A stretch of DNA of 64,000 nt from JAEYZM01 sp943372195 (lineage in GTDB: Bacteria; Bacteroidota; Bacteroidia; Sphingobacteriales; Sphingobacteriaceae). The notes under the pieces are model-generated. The model was not told the DNA's origin. It ran no database searches and saw nothing but the letters and a program-made list of their open reading frames with translations. The stretch spans positions 1 through 64,000 of the forward strand of contig CALRXS010000001.1 in NCBI GenBank assembly GCA_943372195.1. The letters are read 5' to 3'. Every line of letters begins with the position of its first letter. Position 1 is the stretch's first letter. The position numbers and the translations under genes were made by a program. Of the stretch, positions 19,087 to 27,230 are shown in pieces.

Positions 19087-19746
19087 ATGCAATTTTTTAT
19101 TGACACAGCTAATCTTGAACAAATAAAAGAAGCTCAAGAATTAGGCATTTTAGATGGTGTAACTACTAACCCTTCGTTAATGGCGAAAGAAGGTATCGCT
19201 GGTGAAGCAAATGTGATGAAACATTACAAAGCTATTTGCGATATCGTTGAAGATAAAGTGAGTGCTGAAGTAATTTCGACTGACTATTATACTATGATCG
19301 CTGAAGGTGAAAAACTAGCCGCTATCGATCCGAAAATTGTCGTAAAAATTCCGATGATTAAAGATGGTATCAGAGCATTGAAATATTTCTCTGATAAAGG
19401 AATTAGAACAAATTGTACTTTGATTTTCTCTGCCGGACAAGCTTTGTTAGCAGCGAAAGCAGGTGCTACGTATGTATCACCATTTGTAGGTCGTTTAGAT
19501 GATATCTCTACAGACGGAATGCAATTAATCGAAGACATCCGTCTTATATTTGATAATTATTCTTTTGACACTCAAATTTTAGCAGCCTCAGTTCGTCACC
19601 CGATGCACATCATTCAATGTGCTAAAATCGGCGCAGATGTAATGACAGGTCCGCTTTCAGCTATAACAGCATTATTGAAGCATCCGTTGACTGATAGTGG
19701 CTTGGCGCAGTTTTTGGCTGATCACGCAAAGGCAAATAAGTTGTAG
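19087..19746 (+). CDS. tal: Transaldolase, TalC/FSA-like short form
   Basis: This is a 219-residue class I aldolase barrel of the small transaldolase / fructose-6-phosphate aldolase group. It starts FFIDTANLEQI (Asp6), carries VTTNPS (25-30) and the Schiff-base lysine in VVKIP (Lys87), followed by TNCTLIFS and SPFVGRLDD. It interconverts sedoheptulose 7-phosphate + glyceraldehyde 3-phosphate with erythrose 4-phosphate + fructose 6-phosphate in the pentose phosphate pathway; FSA activity cannot be excluded. An in-frame ATG at 19030 would overlap the SRP RNA, so the ATG at 19087 is used. The stop codon directly abuts a large inverted repeat. Confidence 0.92.
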   Translation: MQFFIDTANLEQIKEAQELGILDGVTTNPSLMAKEGIAGEANVMKHYKAICDIVEDKVSAEVISTDYYTMIAEGEKLAAIDPKIVVKIPMIKDGIRALKYFSDKGIRTNCTLIFSAGQALLAAKAGATYVSPFVGRLDDISTDGMQLIEDIRLIFDNYSFDTQILAASVRHPMHIIQCAKIGADVMTGPLSAITALLKHPLTDSGLAQFLADHAKANKL

Positions 19747-19957
19747 TCAGTATTCCGTATTTAGTATTCCGTATTCAGTATTCAGTATTCCGATACCTAA
19801 TTTTCATCTACGTCATAATGATTGAAGATAGTACCCGTAAGGGTAGATTTCATCGACCCCATTAGACCTGACGTAATATAAAGATTAGGTATCGGAATAC
19901 TGAATACTGAATACGGAATACGGAATACGGAATACAGTTTCCGTACTACGGAATACT
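19747..19957. repeat. Large nested inverted repeat built of heptamers, between convergent tal and SpoU genes
   Basis: The left arm 19747-19801 holds six GTATTCn-type heptamers (19750-19791) and GATACCTAAT. The right arm from 19884 reads ATTAGGTATCGG followed by AATACnG-type heptamers to about 19937. The arms are reverse complements over about 54 bp with three mismatches by my alignment. The 82-base centre holds TACGTCA (19809-19815) and TGACGTA (inverted pair), plus a near-perfect hairpin GGGTAGAT/ATCGACCC (19841-19848 with 19852-19859) shared with 16382-16400. Degenerate heptamers continue past 19941 into the end of the SpoU gene. It could fold as a very long hairpin acting as terminator for both genes, or be a MITE-like element; no transposase is visible. 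Confidence 0.9.
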
Positions 19958-20467
19958 AATTTCCCACAACACTATTCCCGCGCATACCGACACATTAAAC
20001 GAATGTTTCGTGCCGAACTGCGGTATCTCAATACAATAGTCTGAAGCGTTGATGACTTCTTGTTGTACTCCCTCTACTTCGTTGCCAAACACAATGGCAT
20101 ATTTTTCTTTTACTTTTGTTTCGAAATTTTGTAAGAATACACTGTTCTCTGCTTGCTCAATGCTAATGATGATATAGCCTTCTGCTTTTAATTGATTGAC
20201 TATGTCTAATGTCTTCGGATGATACTCCCAATCAACACTCTCTGTAGCTCCTAAGGCAGCCTTTTCTATTTCTCTATGTGGTGGTTGAGCAGTAATACCA
20301 CATAGCATTATTTTTTCAATAGCAAATGCATCGCTGGTTCTAAATACCGATCCTACATTATGCATGCTTCTTATATTATCGAGTATTACTATTATTTTCT
20401 TTTTATCGGCATTCTTGAACTCTTCTTTTGACAAGCGGTTCAAATCATCCATCGATAGTTTTTTCAT
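19946..20467 (-). CDS. SpoU/TrmH-family RNA 2'-O-methyltransferase
   Basis: This 173-residue SPOUT methyltransferase carries the three knot motifs: ILDNIRSMHNVGSVFRTSDAF (about 28-48), IVFGNEVEGV (about 125-134) and IPQFGTKHSFNVSVCAGI (about 149-166). Such enzymes 2'-O-methylate tRNA or rRNA riboses using S-adenosylmethionine; the target base is not determinable here. It is a short single-domain form with no N-terminal RNA-binding domain. The last residues (SIP and the TAG stop) are encoded by the adjoining heptamer repeat, so its natural C-terminus seems to have been trimmed or replaced when the repeat arrived. All catalytic motifs remain intact. Confidence 0.9.
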   Translation of the reverse strand: MKKLSMDDLNRLSKEEFKNADKKKIIVILDNIRSMHNVGSVFRTSDAFAIEKIMLCGITAQPPHREIEKAALGATESVDWEYHPKTLDIVNQLKAEGYIIISIEQAENSVFLQNFETKVKEKYAIVFGNEVEGVQQEVINASDYCIEIPQFGTKHSFNVSVCAGIVLWEISIP

Positions 20468-20529
20468 CTTTATTTATTATTGCAGATGCCAGCAAAAATG
20501 CATAAATTTATTCACATAAATCCATTCTC

Positions 20530-20853
20530 ATGAAACGTAATTCAAGCTCTAAATTTGAAGGAGAGGGTGGTGCTTCTTCAGATTCTAAATTTACTCATGC
20601 GCTTAATGCAAACAAGTTGAAATTTGGTTTTTCTTTTTCTGGTGCAGACGGAGAATTAGGAAATTCAAATGAAGATATGGGCGATCTGCCGAGGGCCTTG
20701 CAGAAACCCGGACATATCTTTAATTCAGATTTAGAAAATTATCGTTCAGAAAATTTTGAAGAGAAAAATGAAATCACATCAAGTATGCATGTGGCAGATA
20801 AAAACAGTGTCGGACTTTCATTTTCAGACGAAGATAATTATCTAAAAGAATAA
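20530..20853 (+). CDS. Hypothetical small polar protein (107 aa)
   Basis: Not recognised. The 107-residue product is rich in Ser, Asn, Glu, Asp, Gly and Lys. It has no signal peptide, membrane segment or recognisable motif, and looks largely disordered. Two stretches echo each other (KFGFSFSGADGE and VGLSFSDEDN). It lies 62 bases from the divergent SpoU gene and 46 bases before the T9SS cargo gene. It has no Shine-Dalgarno sequence, in keeping with its neighbours. It could be a lineage-specific gene or a chance open frame; its length and position without overlap favour a real gene. Confidence 0.45.
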   Translation: MKRNSSSKFEGEGGASSDSKFTHALNANKLKFGFSFSGADGELGNSNEDMGDLPRALQKPGHIFNSDLENYRSENFEEKNEITSSMHVADKNSVGLSFSDEDNYLKE

Positions 20854-20899
20854 GGGTAGTTTATATTCGATTTGTCATAGAGATAAAAAAAATATATCT

Positions 20900-22264
20900 A
20901 TGAAGAAATCATTACGTATAACTTTCTTGTTGTTGACTTTAACGACTAGCGTATTGGCGCAAATCAAGCTCGGACAAAAACTCAAAGAGGTACAGCAAAA
21001 GCAAGCTGCTACTAAAAGATTGCCACATTCAATGAGTACTTTTAATTACGATTCTACAGACAAAGCTTGGCTACCTGAATTAAACTACGCATTAACTTAT
21101 GATCAAGGAGTATTGGTACAAGAAATTGCCACTAATAATTTAGGCGTAAATGTAAGTAGAACTACTTATTCATACGATGGTAAAAATTTAACAGAGAATT
21201 TAGTAGAAACTTACAATGCAGGTAATTGGGTGAACCTTTATCGATTAAGATTAAGTTATAATCTTGATGGTGATTTAGTGAAAGAAGAACTTCAAGATTG
21301 GTTTGATAATAAGTGGAATACTACTTATGGTATTGCTCGTGAATTTGATTACTCTAATATAGATACCACCATTATAACCGATAGCATGTGGAATGGATTT
21401 GTCTATGAGGCAGTACAGAAATATATAGAAATTTTTGTACCAGGCACAAAAAATTATTCTGAAATGCAATTACTTATGCGTAATGCTTCATCTACTGATT
21501 GGGTAGAAATGTATAGAGAACTATATACCTATGATGTAAATAAATTATTGATAAACTTAAAAAAGCAAAACTGGAATGGATCTAATTGGGTAAACTTTAT
21601 GCAATATGTTAATTATCGATGGGATACTTTAAACAATAGAGTGAATGCATATACCTCACAAAGCTGGAGTAATGCATTGCAGGCATGGAGTAATTATGTT
21701 ATTGATACATTTGAATACGATAATTATAAAGGTATAATAAATACAAATTATTATTTCAAGCCAGGTGGCTTAATACCTTCAACTCGTTCAACTTATTTAA
21801 ATGATTCATTAATGAATCAAAAAGTTGCTAAGTACGAAATGTGGAATAGTCAAAGCAATGTTTGGGAAACTACCTTGCATAATGAGTCAGTTTATATTTA
21901 TGATACAGACTCAGTCATATTAACAAAAATCGATTTAACACTTGTAAAAAATAATGAGATAGATTCTATACTTAAAACAGTTTACTATTATAATGTTTTA
22001 AGTGGAGTAAACAATATTAAGAGCTTTGATTATAACATTTATCCGAACCCAGCTAAAAATAATGTAAATGTTAATTTATCAAATGTATCAAGCTCAGAAA
22101 GAGTAGAGCTGATAGTTAAGAATATTAGCGGACAAACCATTTCGAAGCATATGTTTAATGCTGATAATATTAACTTAGATATTAGCGATTTAACAACTGG
22201 TTTATATTTATTGCAAATAAAGACTCAAACTGGTACACAAACGGCGAAATTGTCAGTTAAATAA
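20900..22264 (+). CDS. Secreted protein with tandem W-N-x-Y-type repeats and T9SS type A sorting domain (454 aa)
   Basis: A signal peptide ends near SVLAQ (about 21). Residues about 60-360 are made of degenerate repeats in which a Trp-rich segment (for example NWNGSNWVNF, SWSNALQAWSNY) alternates with Y-x-Y-D or E-Y-D strands. This pattern is common in uncharacterised Bacteroidetes surface proteins. The last 80 residues form a type A sorting domain (YPNPAKNN near 380, ending TAKLSVK), so export by the T9SS is expected. No catalytic motif was seen and the function is unknown. A strong terminator follows. Confidence 0.85.
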   Translation: MKKSLRITFLLLTLTTSVLAQIKLGQKLKEVQQKQAATKRLPHSMSTFNYDSTDKAWLPELNYALTYDQGVLVQEIATNNLGVNVSRTTYSYDGKNLTENLVETYNAGNWVNLYRLRLSYNLDGDLVKEELQDWFDNKWNTTYGIAREFDYSNIDTTIITDSMWNGFVYEAVQKYIEIFVPGTKNYSEMQLLMRNASSTDWVEMYRELYTYDVNKLLINLKKQNWNGSNWVNFMQYVNYRWDTLNNRVNAYTSQSWSNALQAWSNYVIDTFEYDNYKGIINTNYYFKPGGLIPSTRSTYLNDSLMNQKVAKYEMWNSQSNVWETTLHNESVYIYDTDSVILTKIDLTLVKNNEIDSILKTVYYYNVLSGVNNIKSFDYNIYPNPAKNNVNVNLSNVSSSERVELIVKNISGQTISKHMFNADNINLDISDLTTGLYLLQIKTQTGTQTAKLSVK

Positions 22265-22282
22265 TAATTAATCATGCTTTTT

Positions 22283-22317
22283 AAAAAAGGCTTATTCTAC
22301 CTGAATAAGCCTTTTTT
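22283..22317 (+). terminator. Rho-independent terminator after the 454-aa T9SS cargo gene
   Basis: GGCTTATTC (22289-22297) pairs with GAATAAGCC (22303-22311), flanked by an A run and a T6 run. Confidence 0.9.
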
Positions 22318-22382
22318 ATTGTTAATAACTCGATTTCTTGTAAAGCGTTCAATTTTATATTTTTAGTACAAATTTTACGAGA

Positions 22383-25013
22383 TTGGCAAAGACAGCAGAA
22401 AGCAAGGAAACCCCATTAATGAAGCAATACAATGAGATCAAGGCGAAGTACCCTGGTGCATTGTTATTGTTTAGGGTAGGTGATTTTTATGAAACCTTCG
22501 GGGAAGATGCCATAAAAGCATCAGAAATTTTAGGCATTGTTTTAACGAAGAGAGCCAATGGCTCTGCATCACATATTGAACTTGCAGGTTTCCCACATCA
22601 TTCATTAGATTCTTATTTGCCGAAGTTGGTGCGCGCCGGACAAAGAGTGGCGATTTGCGATCAGCTCGAAGATCCGAAAACTACTAAAACAATAGTGAAG
22701 CGTGGTGTTACAGAAATGGTCACACCAGGCATTTCATATAACGACAACATCCTACAACATAAATCAAATAATTATTTAGCAGCATTGCATTTTACCGATG
22801 ATAAAGAAATCGGATTAGCATTGTTAGATATTTCTACTGGTGAATTTTTAGTTGCTGAAGGCAATCAGTCTTATATTGATAAATTATTACAAAGCTTTAA
22901 ACCTTCAGAAATATTATGTGCCCGCACTAAATCAAAACATTTTCTAAATCAGTTTACTGATAATTATTATCATTATGCTTTAGAAGATTGGATCTTCGGA
23001 CACGATTACTCATATGAAACATTAACCAAGCATTTTTCAACTTTAAGTTTAAAAGGTTTTGGCATTGAAAATATGCATCATGCTATTGTAGCTGCTGGTG
23101 CTTGCTTACATTATGTCTACGATACTCAACATCATAACATACAACACATCACTTCTATTGCTAGAATTGAAGAAGAACAATATGTATGGCTCGATAAGTT
23201 CACTCTAAGAAATTTAGAGTTAGTACATTCAAACAACGAACAAGGTGTAACCTTATTTGATGTTATCGACTTCACTCATTCACCAATGGGAGCAAGGCTT
23301 TTAAGGAAATGGATATTATTACCCTTGAAAGAAAAATCACTAATTGCTGAACGCCAACATCTAGTTAAATTATTAATCGACCATCAAGATTTATTTTATA
23401 AACTCGAGGAAGAATTAAAAAATATAGGTGATTTAGAACGTTTGATTTCTAAAGTTGCATTGCTAAAAGTAAACCCTAGAGAGCTCGTACAATTAGGTCG
23501 TGCATTGAATGCCATAAACAAAATCAAGACTATATGTAATGAGATAGATGATGATGCATTGTATGCTTTAATGGATCGCATTAATCCTTGTCAATCACTA
23601 ATTGATAAAATAGAAAAAACTTTACAAGCAGAACCTCCTGCTTTATTACAAAAGGGAAATGTAATAGCTACAGGTATTTCAGAAGAATTAGATAATCTTA
23701 GAAAAATTGCTTTTCATGGTAAAGATTATTTATTAGATATTCAAAAAAGAGAAAGCGAAGCAACAGGCATCAGTTCATTAAAGGTGGCTTATAATAATGT
23801 CTTCGGATATTTCCTTGAAGTAACACATGCTCATAAAGATAAAGTGCCGAGCGAATGGATACGTAAGCAAACTTTGGTTAATGCAGAAAGATATATAACG
23901 CCAGAATTAAAAGAATACGAAGAGAAAATATTAGGAGCAGAAGAAAAGATCTCTGCTTTAGAAAATCAATTGTATCATGAACTCGTACTTTCTATAGCTG
24001 AATATATTCGCCCCATACAAGTTAATGCTACTGTCATCGGTCAATTAGATGTGTTATCATCTTTCGCTTTCATTTCGTACCGAAATGAGTATGTACAACC
24101 GATTATTGTAGATGAACCTATACTTGACATCAAATTAGGCCGTCACCCTGTTATAGAGCAGCGTTTGCCTGTTGGTGAAAGCTTTATTCCGAATGATGTT
24201 TATTTGAATCAAGATGATCAACAAATTATCATTATTACAGGCCCAAATATGTCTGGTAAATCAGCAATTCTTCGTCAAACTGCTCTTATTGTAATCATGG
24301 CTCAGATGGGTTGTTTTGTCCCGGCTAAGTCAGCAACAATCGGAATAGTAGATAAATTATTCACGAGAGTAGGTGCTAATGATAATCAATCGACAGGCGA
24401 ATCTACTTTCATGGTAGAGATGAACGAGACCGCTAGCATCCTGAATAATTTATCAGATAGAAGTTTAGTGTTATTAGATGAAATCGGAAGAGGTACTAGT
24501 ACTTATGATGGTATATCAATCGCTTGGGCAATTGCTGAATACATACACGATAATCAAAAAGCAAAAGCTAGAACCTTATTCGCAACACATTATCACGAAT
24601 TGAATGAGATGGCATCTCAAATGCCAAGAATCAAAAATTATAATGTTTCTATTAAAGAGATGGATCATAAGATTATCTTTTTAAGAAAATTAGTACCAGG
24701 TGGCTCAGAGCATAGTTTCGGTATACATGTTGCAAAGATGGCTGGTATGCCGCCAACAGTATTGAAGCGTGCTAATGAAATTTTAGTTCAATTAGAAAAG
24801 CAAAGAACTGAAGACCCGAGTGCTAGCACTGGCTTACATTCTAAGAAACGTGCTAAAATTAATAAAGCAGAATTTCAATTAAGCATGTTCAGTATTGATG
24901 ACCCAGTGTTAATTAAGATTAGAGACAGCATAAAAGATTTAGATGTAAATTCATTAACACCAGTAGAGGCCTTAATGAAGCTAGACGAAATTCAAAAGCT
25001 TATAAAATCTTAA
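22383..25013 (+). CDS. mutS: DNA mismatch repair protein MutS
   Basis: MutS recognises mismatches and small loops and starts methyl-independent or MutL-dependent repair. The 876-residue protein has the mismatch-reading Phe-Tyr-Glu at 35-37 (GDFYETFG), the connector, lever and clamp domains, and an ATPase with Walker A GPNMSGKS (620-627), followed by STFMVEMNE, LLDEIGRGTS and ATHYHEL. Full family length. The start is a TTG at 22383: the first ATG (22419, MKQYNEIKAK) would cut off the ETPLMKQY segment usual in homologues. The stop codon overlaps the next start by one base (TAATG), so the following gene is translationally coupled. No SD is visible. Confidence 0.97.
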   Translation: MAKTAESKETPLMKQYNEIKAKYPGALLLFRVGDFYETFGEDAIKASEILGIVLTKRANGSASHIELAGFPHHSLDSYLPKLVRAGQRVAICDQLEDPKTTKTIVKRGVTEMVTPGISYNDNILQHKSNNYLAALHFTDDKEIGLALLDISTGEFLVAEGNQSYIDKLLQSFKPSEILCARTKSKHFLNQFTDNYYHYALEDWIFGHDYSYETLTKHFSTLSLKGFGIENMHHAIVAAGACLHYVYDTQHHNIQHITSIARIEEEQYVWLDKFTLRNLELVHSNNEQGVTLFDVIDFTHSPMGARLLRKWILLPLKEKSLIAERQHLVKLLIDHQDLFYKLEEELKNIGDLERLISKVALLKVNPRELVQLGRALNAINKIKTICNEIDDDALYALMDRINPCQSLIDKIEKTLQAEPPALLQKGNVIATGISEELDNLRKIAFHGKDYLLDIQKRESEATGISSLKVAYNNVFGYFLEVTHAHKDKVPSEWIRKQTLVNAERYITPELKEYEEKILGAEEKISALENQLYHELVLSIAEYIRPIQVNATVIGQLDVLSSFAFISYRNEYVQPIIVDEPILDIKLGRHPVIEQRLPVGESFIPNDVYLNQDDQQIIIITGPNMSGKSAILRQTALIVIMAQMGCFVPAKSATIGIVDKLFTRVGANDNQSTGESTFMVEMNETASILNNLSDRSLVLLDEIGRGTSTYDGISIAWAIAEYIHDNQKAKARTLFATHYHELNEMASQMPRIKNYNVSIKEMDHKIIFLRKLVPGGSEHSFGIHVAKMAGMPPTVLKRANEILVQLEKQRTEDPSASTGLHSKKRAKINKAEFQLSMFSIDDPVLIKIRDSIKDLDVNSLTPVEALMKLDEIQKLIKS

Positions 25014-25822
25014 TGAAAATTAGTTTCGAAAATATTGAAAAATTATTTCCGAATGCTAAAGTTCAAAGGGATGTTAAAATTATCGAAAGTAAATTTGAAA
25101 TAATTTATTTGTCTGATTTTAATATTTATATTCATCTAGTTAAAATCAACAAGATGTTAACTGAACTGCCGAATGATTATTTCCAAAAGATGAGTATTAT
25201 TTTATTGCTCAAAGGATTTAATATTATTCATTTATTTGAAGATCAATTATTACATAATCAAAAATCTATAAAAGATCGTTTTGCATCATTATTAAATTCT
25301 AATCAAAGAATATTTGCGCGTTCATGTAAAATTGAACGTATTCAAAAAGATAATTACGATGATTTTATTGAGCAAAATCATTTGATGGATACTGCCAATA
25401 CTCGTTTTAAATATGGTATCTATTATAAGGGAGAATTGATGGGGGTGATGGGTATTAGTGCTGGTAGGTGGATGACTAAAGAGGGTGAGAAGCGAAAATC
25501 TTTTGAAATTATACGCTTTGCTACTAAATCTAATTTTACGATAGTAGGCGGATTTACAAAGTTTTTGAAGCATATCAAAAACGAATTAGATGTAGATGAG
25601 TTTATGACTTATCTCGATTTAGATTGGGCTATTTCTGGTGTTTATCAAAAAAATAATTTCATTTTTAAATCATTCAGTAATCCCTTGAAATTCTTTGTTC
25701 ACAAAAAAACACTTAAGAGATTTACTGAAAAACAAATACTAAGCATATCTGATTTTAATGATTCAGATTATATAAGCACTTACAATTCTGGTAACATGAA
25801 ATTAATTTGTAAGTATGAATAA
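25013..25822 (+). CDS. Vsr/homing-endonuclease-like protein coupled to mutS (269 aa)
   Basis: By eye this resembles phage-encoded Vsr-like homing-endonuclease proteins. GFNIIHLFEDQLL (68-80) fits the last strand of the Vsr-type nuclease fold. Then come FARSCKIERI (101-110), an F-I-E-x-N-H-L segment (118-124), YYKGELMGVMGIS, FEIIRFATK (164-172), VGGFTKFLKHI (178-188) and YLDLDW...GVYQKNNF (200-216). This is the typical trailing domain, which resembles an acyltransferase fold. The N-terminal nuclease part looks degenerate, with no clear acidic E-x-N-G motif, so catalysis is doubtful. It overlaps mutS by one base and miaA by eight. Vsr works with MutS in very-short-patch repair in enterics, which makes the linkage suggestive. 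Assignment is by memory of family patterns, not a search. Confidence 0.5.
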   Translation: MKISFENIEKLFPNAKVQRDVKIIESKFEIIYLSDFNIYIHLVKINKMLTELPNDYFQKMSIILLLKGFNIIHLFEDQLLHNQKSIKDRFASLLNSNQRIFARSCKIERIQKDNYDDFIEQNHLMDTANTRFKYGIYYKGELMGVMGISAGRWMTKEGEKRKSFEIIRFATKSNFTIVGGFTKFLKHIKNELDVDEFMTYLDLDWAISGVYQKNNFIFKSFSNPLKFFVHKKTLKRFTEKQILSISDFNDSDYISTYNSGNMKLICKYE

Positions 25823-26693
25823 TAAGACTATCATCGGTATACTCGGACCTACCGCCTCTGGTAAAACTAAATACGCAGTGACACTTGCCAAAGAACTAGA
25901 TGCTGAAATTATTAGTCTTGATTCTCGACAAGTATATAAAGAATTGAATTTAGGAGTTGGTAAAGATTTAGAGGAATACAGCATTGATGGTAAAGCAATT
26001 CCGTACCATCTGATAAGTCATATAAGTTTAAATGACCAATACCATATTGATCGTTTCAAAATAGATTTCGATAATGCTTACCAAGATATTATTCGAAGAG
26101 GTAAGAGGGTGATTGCTTGTGGGGGTACCGGATTGTACTTTGATGTTTTATTGAATGATAGGCCATATACAAGTATTGCCATTAATGTAAAATTACGTGA
26201 GGAGTTAAATGAAAAAACATTAGAAGAATTACATGAAGTATTTCATTCTGTTCATCAAAAAGATGTTCATAATTTTGATTTGAGTACTCGTAAAAGGAGC
26301 ATAAGGGCTATTGAAATTGCATCATCCGAAGAATATCATAAAATTATTAAAGTTCAAGAGAGTCAATATGAATTTGAATTGTATGGAATTAAAATCGATA
26401 AAAAGGAGTTGAATAAAAGAATTGATGAAAGGTTAGAGAATAGATTAAATAGAGGGATGGTACAAGAGGTCGAGGATTTGCTTAAGAATGGGTATACTGC
26501 TGAGAGGTTGATATACTTAGGACTCGAATATAAATTTATCACACAGTTTTTATTGGGTGAATTTGCTTATGATGAAATGAAGAAGAAATTAGCAATTGCG
26601 ATACATCAATTTTCAAAGAGGCAAATGACTTTTTTTAGAAAGTTAGAGAAAGACGGGCATGTAATCAAATGGCTTGAGGCGGGGAGTTTATAA
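25815..26693 (+). CDS. miaA: tRNA dimethylallyltransferase MiaA
   Basis: MiaA transfers a dimethylallyl group to N6 of A37 in tRNAs reading UNN codons. The 292-residue protein carries the P-loop GPTASGKT near the N-terminus, DSRQVYKELN, GGTGLYFD and the C-terminal YLGLEYKF / KRQMTFFRK tRNA-binding segment. Length matches the family. The start overlaps the preceding gene by eight bases, making a mutS / Vsr-like / miaA operon. Its 3' end overlaps by six bases the 3' end of the converging barrel gene. In this window MtaB and QueG act on the same tRNA region, at positions 37 and 34. Confidence 0.96.
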   Translation: MNNKTIIGILGPTASGKTKYAVTLAKELDAEIISLDSRQVYKELNLGVGKDLEEYSIDGKAIPYHLISHISLNDQYHIDRFKIDFDNAYQDIIRRGKRVIACGGTGLYFDVLLNDRPYTSIAINVKLREELNEKTLEELHEVFHSVHQKDVHNFDLSTRKRSIRAIEIASSEEYHKIIKVQESQYEFELYGIKIDKKELNKRIDERLENRLNRGMVQEVEDLLKNGYTAERLIYLGLEYKFITQFLLGEFAYDEMKKKLAIAIHQFSKRQMTFFRKLEKDGHVIKWLEAGSL

Positions 26694-27230
26694 TTTTTTG
26701 TCGCCAATTTTTATACCGATACCGAAGTCTATATAATCTGCAATGGTACCATGTGATCTAATGGTTGAGTTTAAATATAGTTTATTACTCAATTTATATT
26801 TAAATCCTATTTTGCTGTAATATTGATAATTATAAATAGCAATCTGTTTGTAATGTAGATATTTCCCCATACCTAATTGTACGCTTACTTTGTTCATTAC
26901 AAAATCACAACCTAAAATATAACCATAGGCGAAATGTTCATAAGAACTAGAGGTTACCAAATACCCTGATCCAGTACCTGTGTTTATATCATCAAATTTT
27001 TTATCCCAATAGATAACATCTAAACCATGTCGAATACTGATTACGTTATTGATTTTATATAAATGATTTGCAAATACAGTACCTCTCAACATGGCAGATT
27101 TCGAATTAATATAGGCTCTTCTACCTATGCCAATTCCAAATTCAGCATGACTTCTTTGAGCAAAACTTTGAGCCATTGCATCGTTAATAATTGTAATTAA
27201 AAATAATAGTAAGATTATATTTCTGCTCAT
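26688..27230 (-). CDS. Outer-membrane barrel protein, diverged PagL/acyloxyacyl-hydrolase-like
   Basis: This 180-residue protein has a signal peptide ending near NDAMAQ and alternating beta strands ending in an aromatic-poor last strand. RSHGTIADYIDFGIG (about 158-172) resembles the C-terminal part of Bacteroidetes acyloxyacyl hydrolases, with His160, but the H-x-S-N pair is not present. It overlaps the preceding PagL-like gene by four bases (ATGA), so the two are translationally coupled and probably act together, perhaps as enzyme and partner or as two deacylases. Function by analogy only. Confidence 0.5.
   Translation of the reverse strand: MSRNIILLLFLITIINDAMAQSFAQRSHAEFGIGIGRRAYINSKSAMLRGTVFANHLYKINNVISIRHGLDVIYWDKKFDDINTGTGSGYLVTSSSYEHFAYGYILGCDFVMNKVSVQLGMGKYLHYKQIAIYNYQYYSKIGFKYKLSNKLYLNSTIRSHGTIADYIDFGIGIKIGDKKL

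Noticed and set aside
16408..19953. CRISPR arrays suggested by the many short repeats
   Set aside because: Units are 7-8 bases, directly contiguous without spacers, and no cas gene is present.
19747..19957. Insertion sequence or attachment site
   Set aside because: No transposase or integrase and no target-site duplication could be seen; kept only as an inverted repeat of unknown origin.
25013..25822. Calling the mutS-coupled gene a functional Vsr endonuclease
   Set aside because: The acidic catalytic motif expected in the N-terminal half is not visible, so only family resemblance is claimed.
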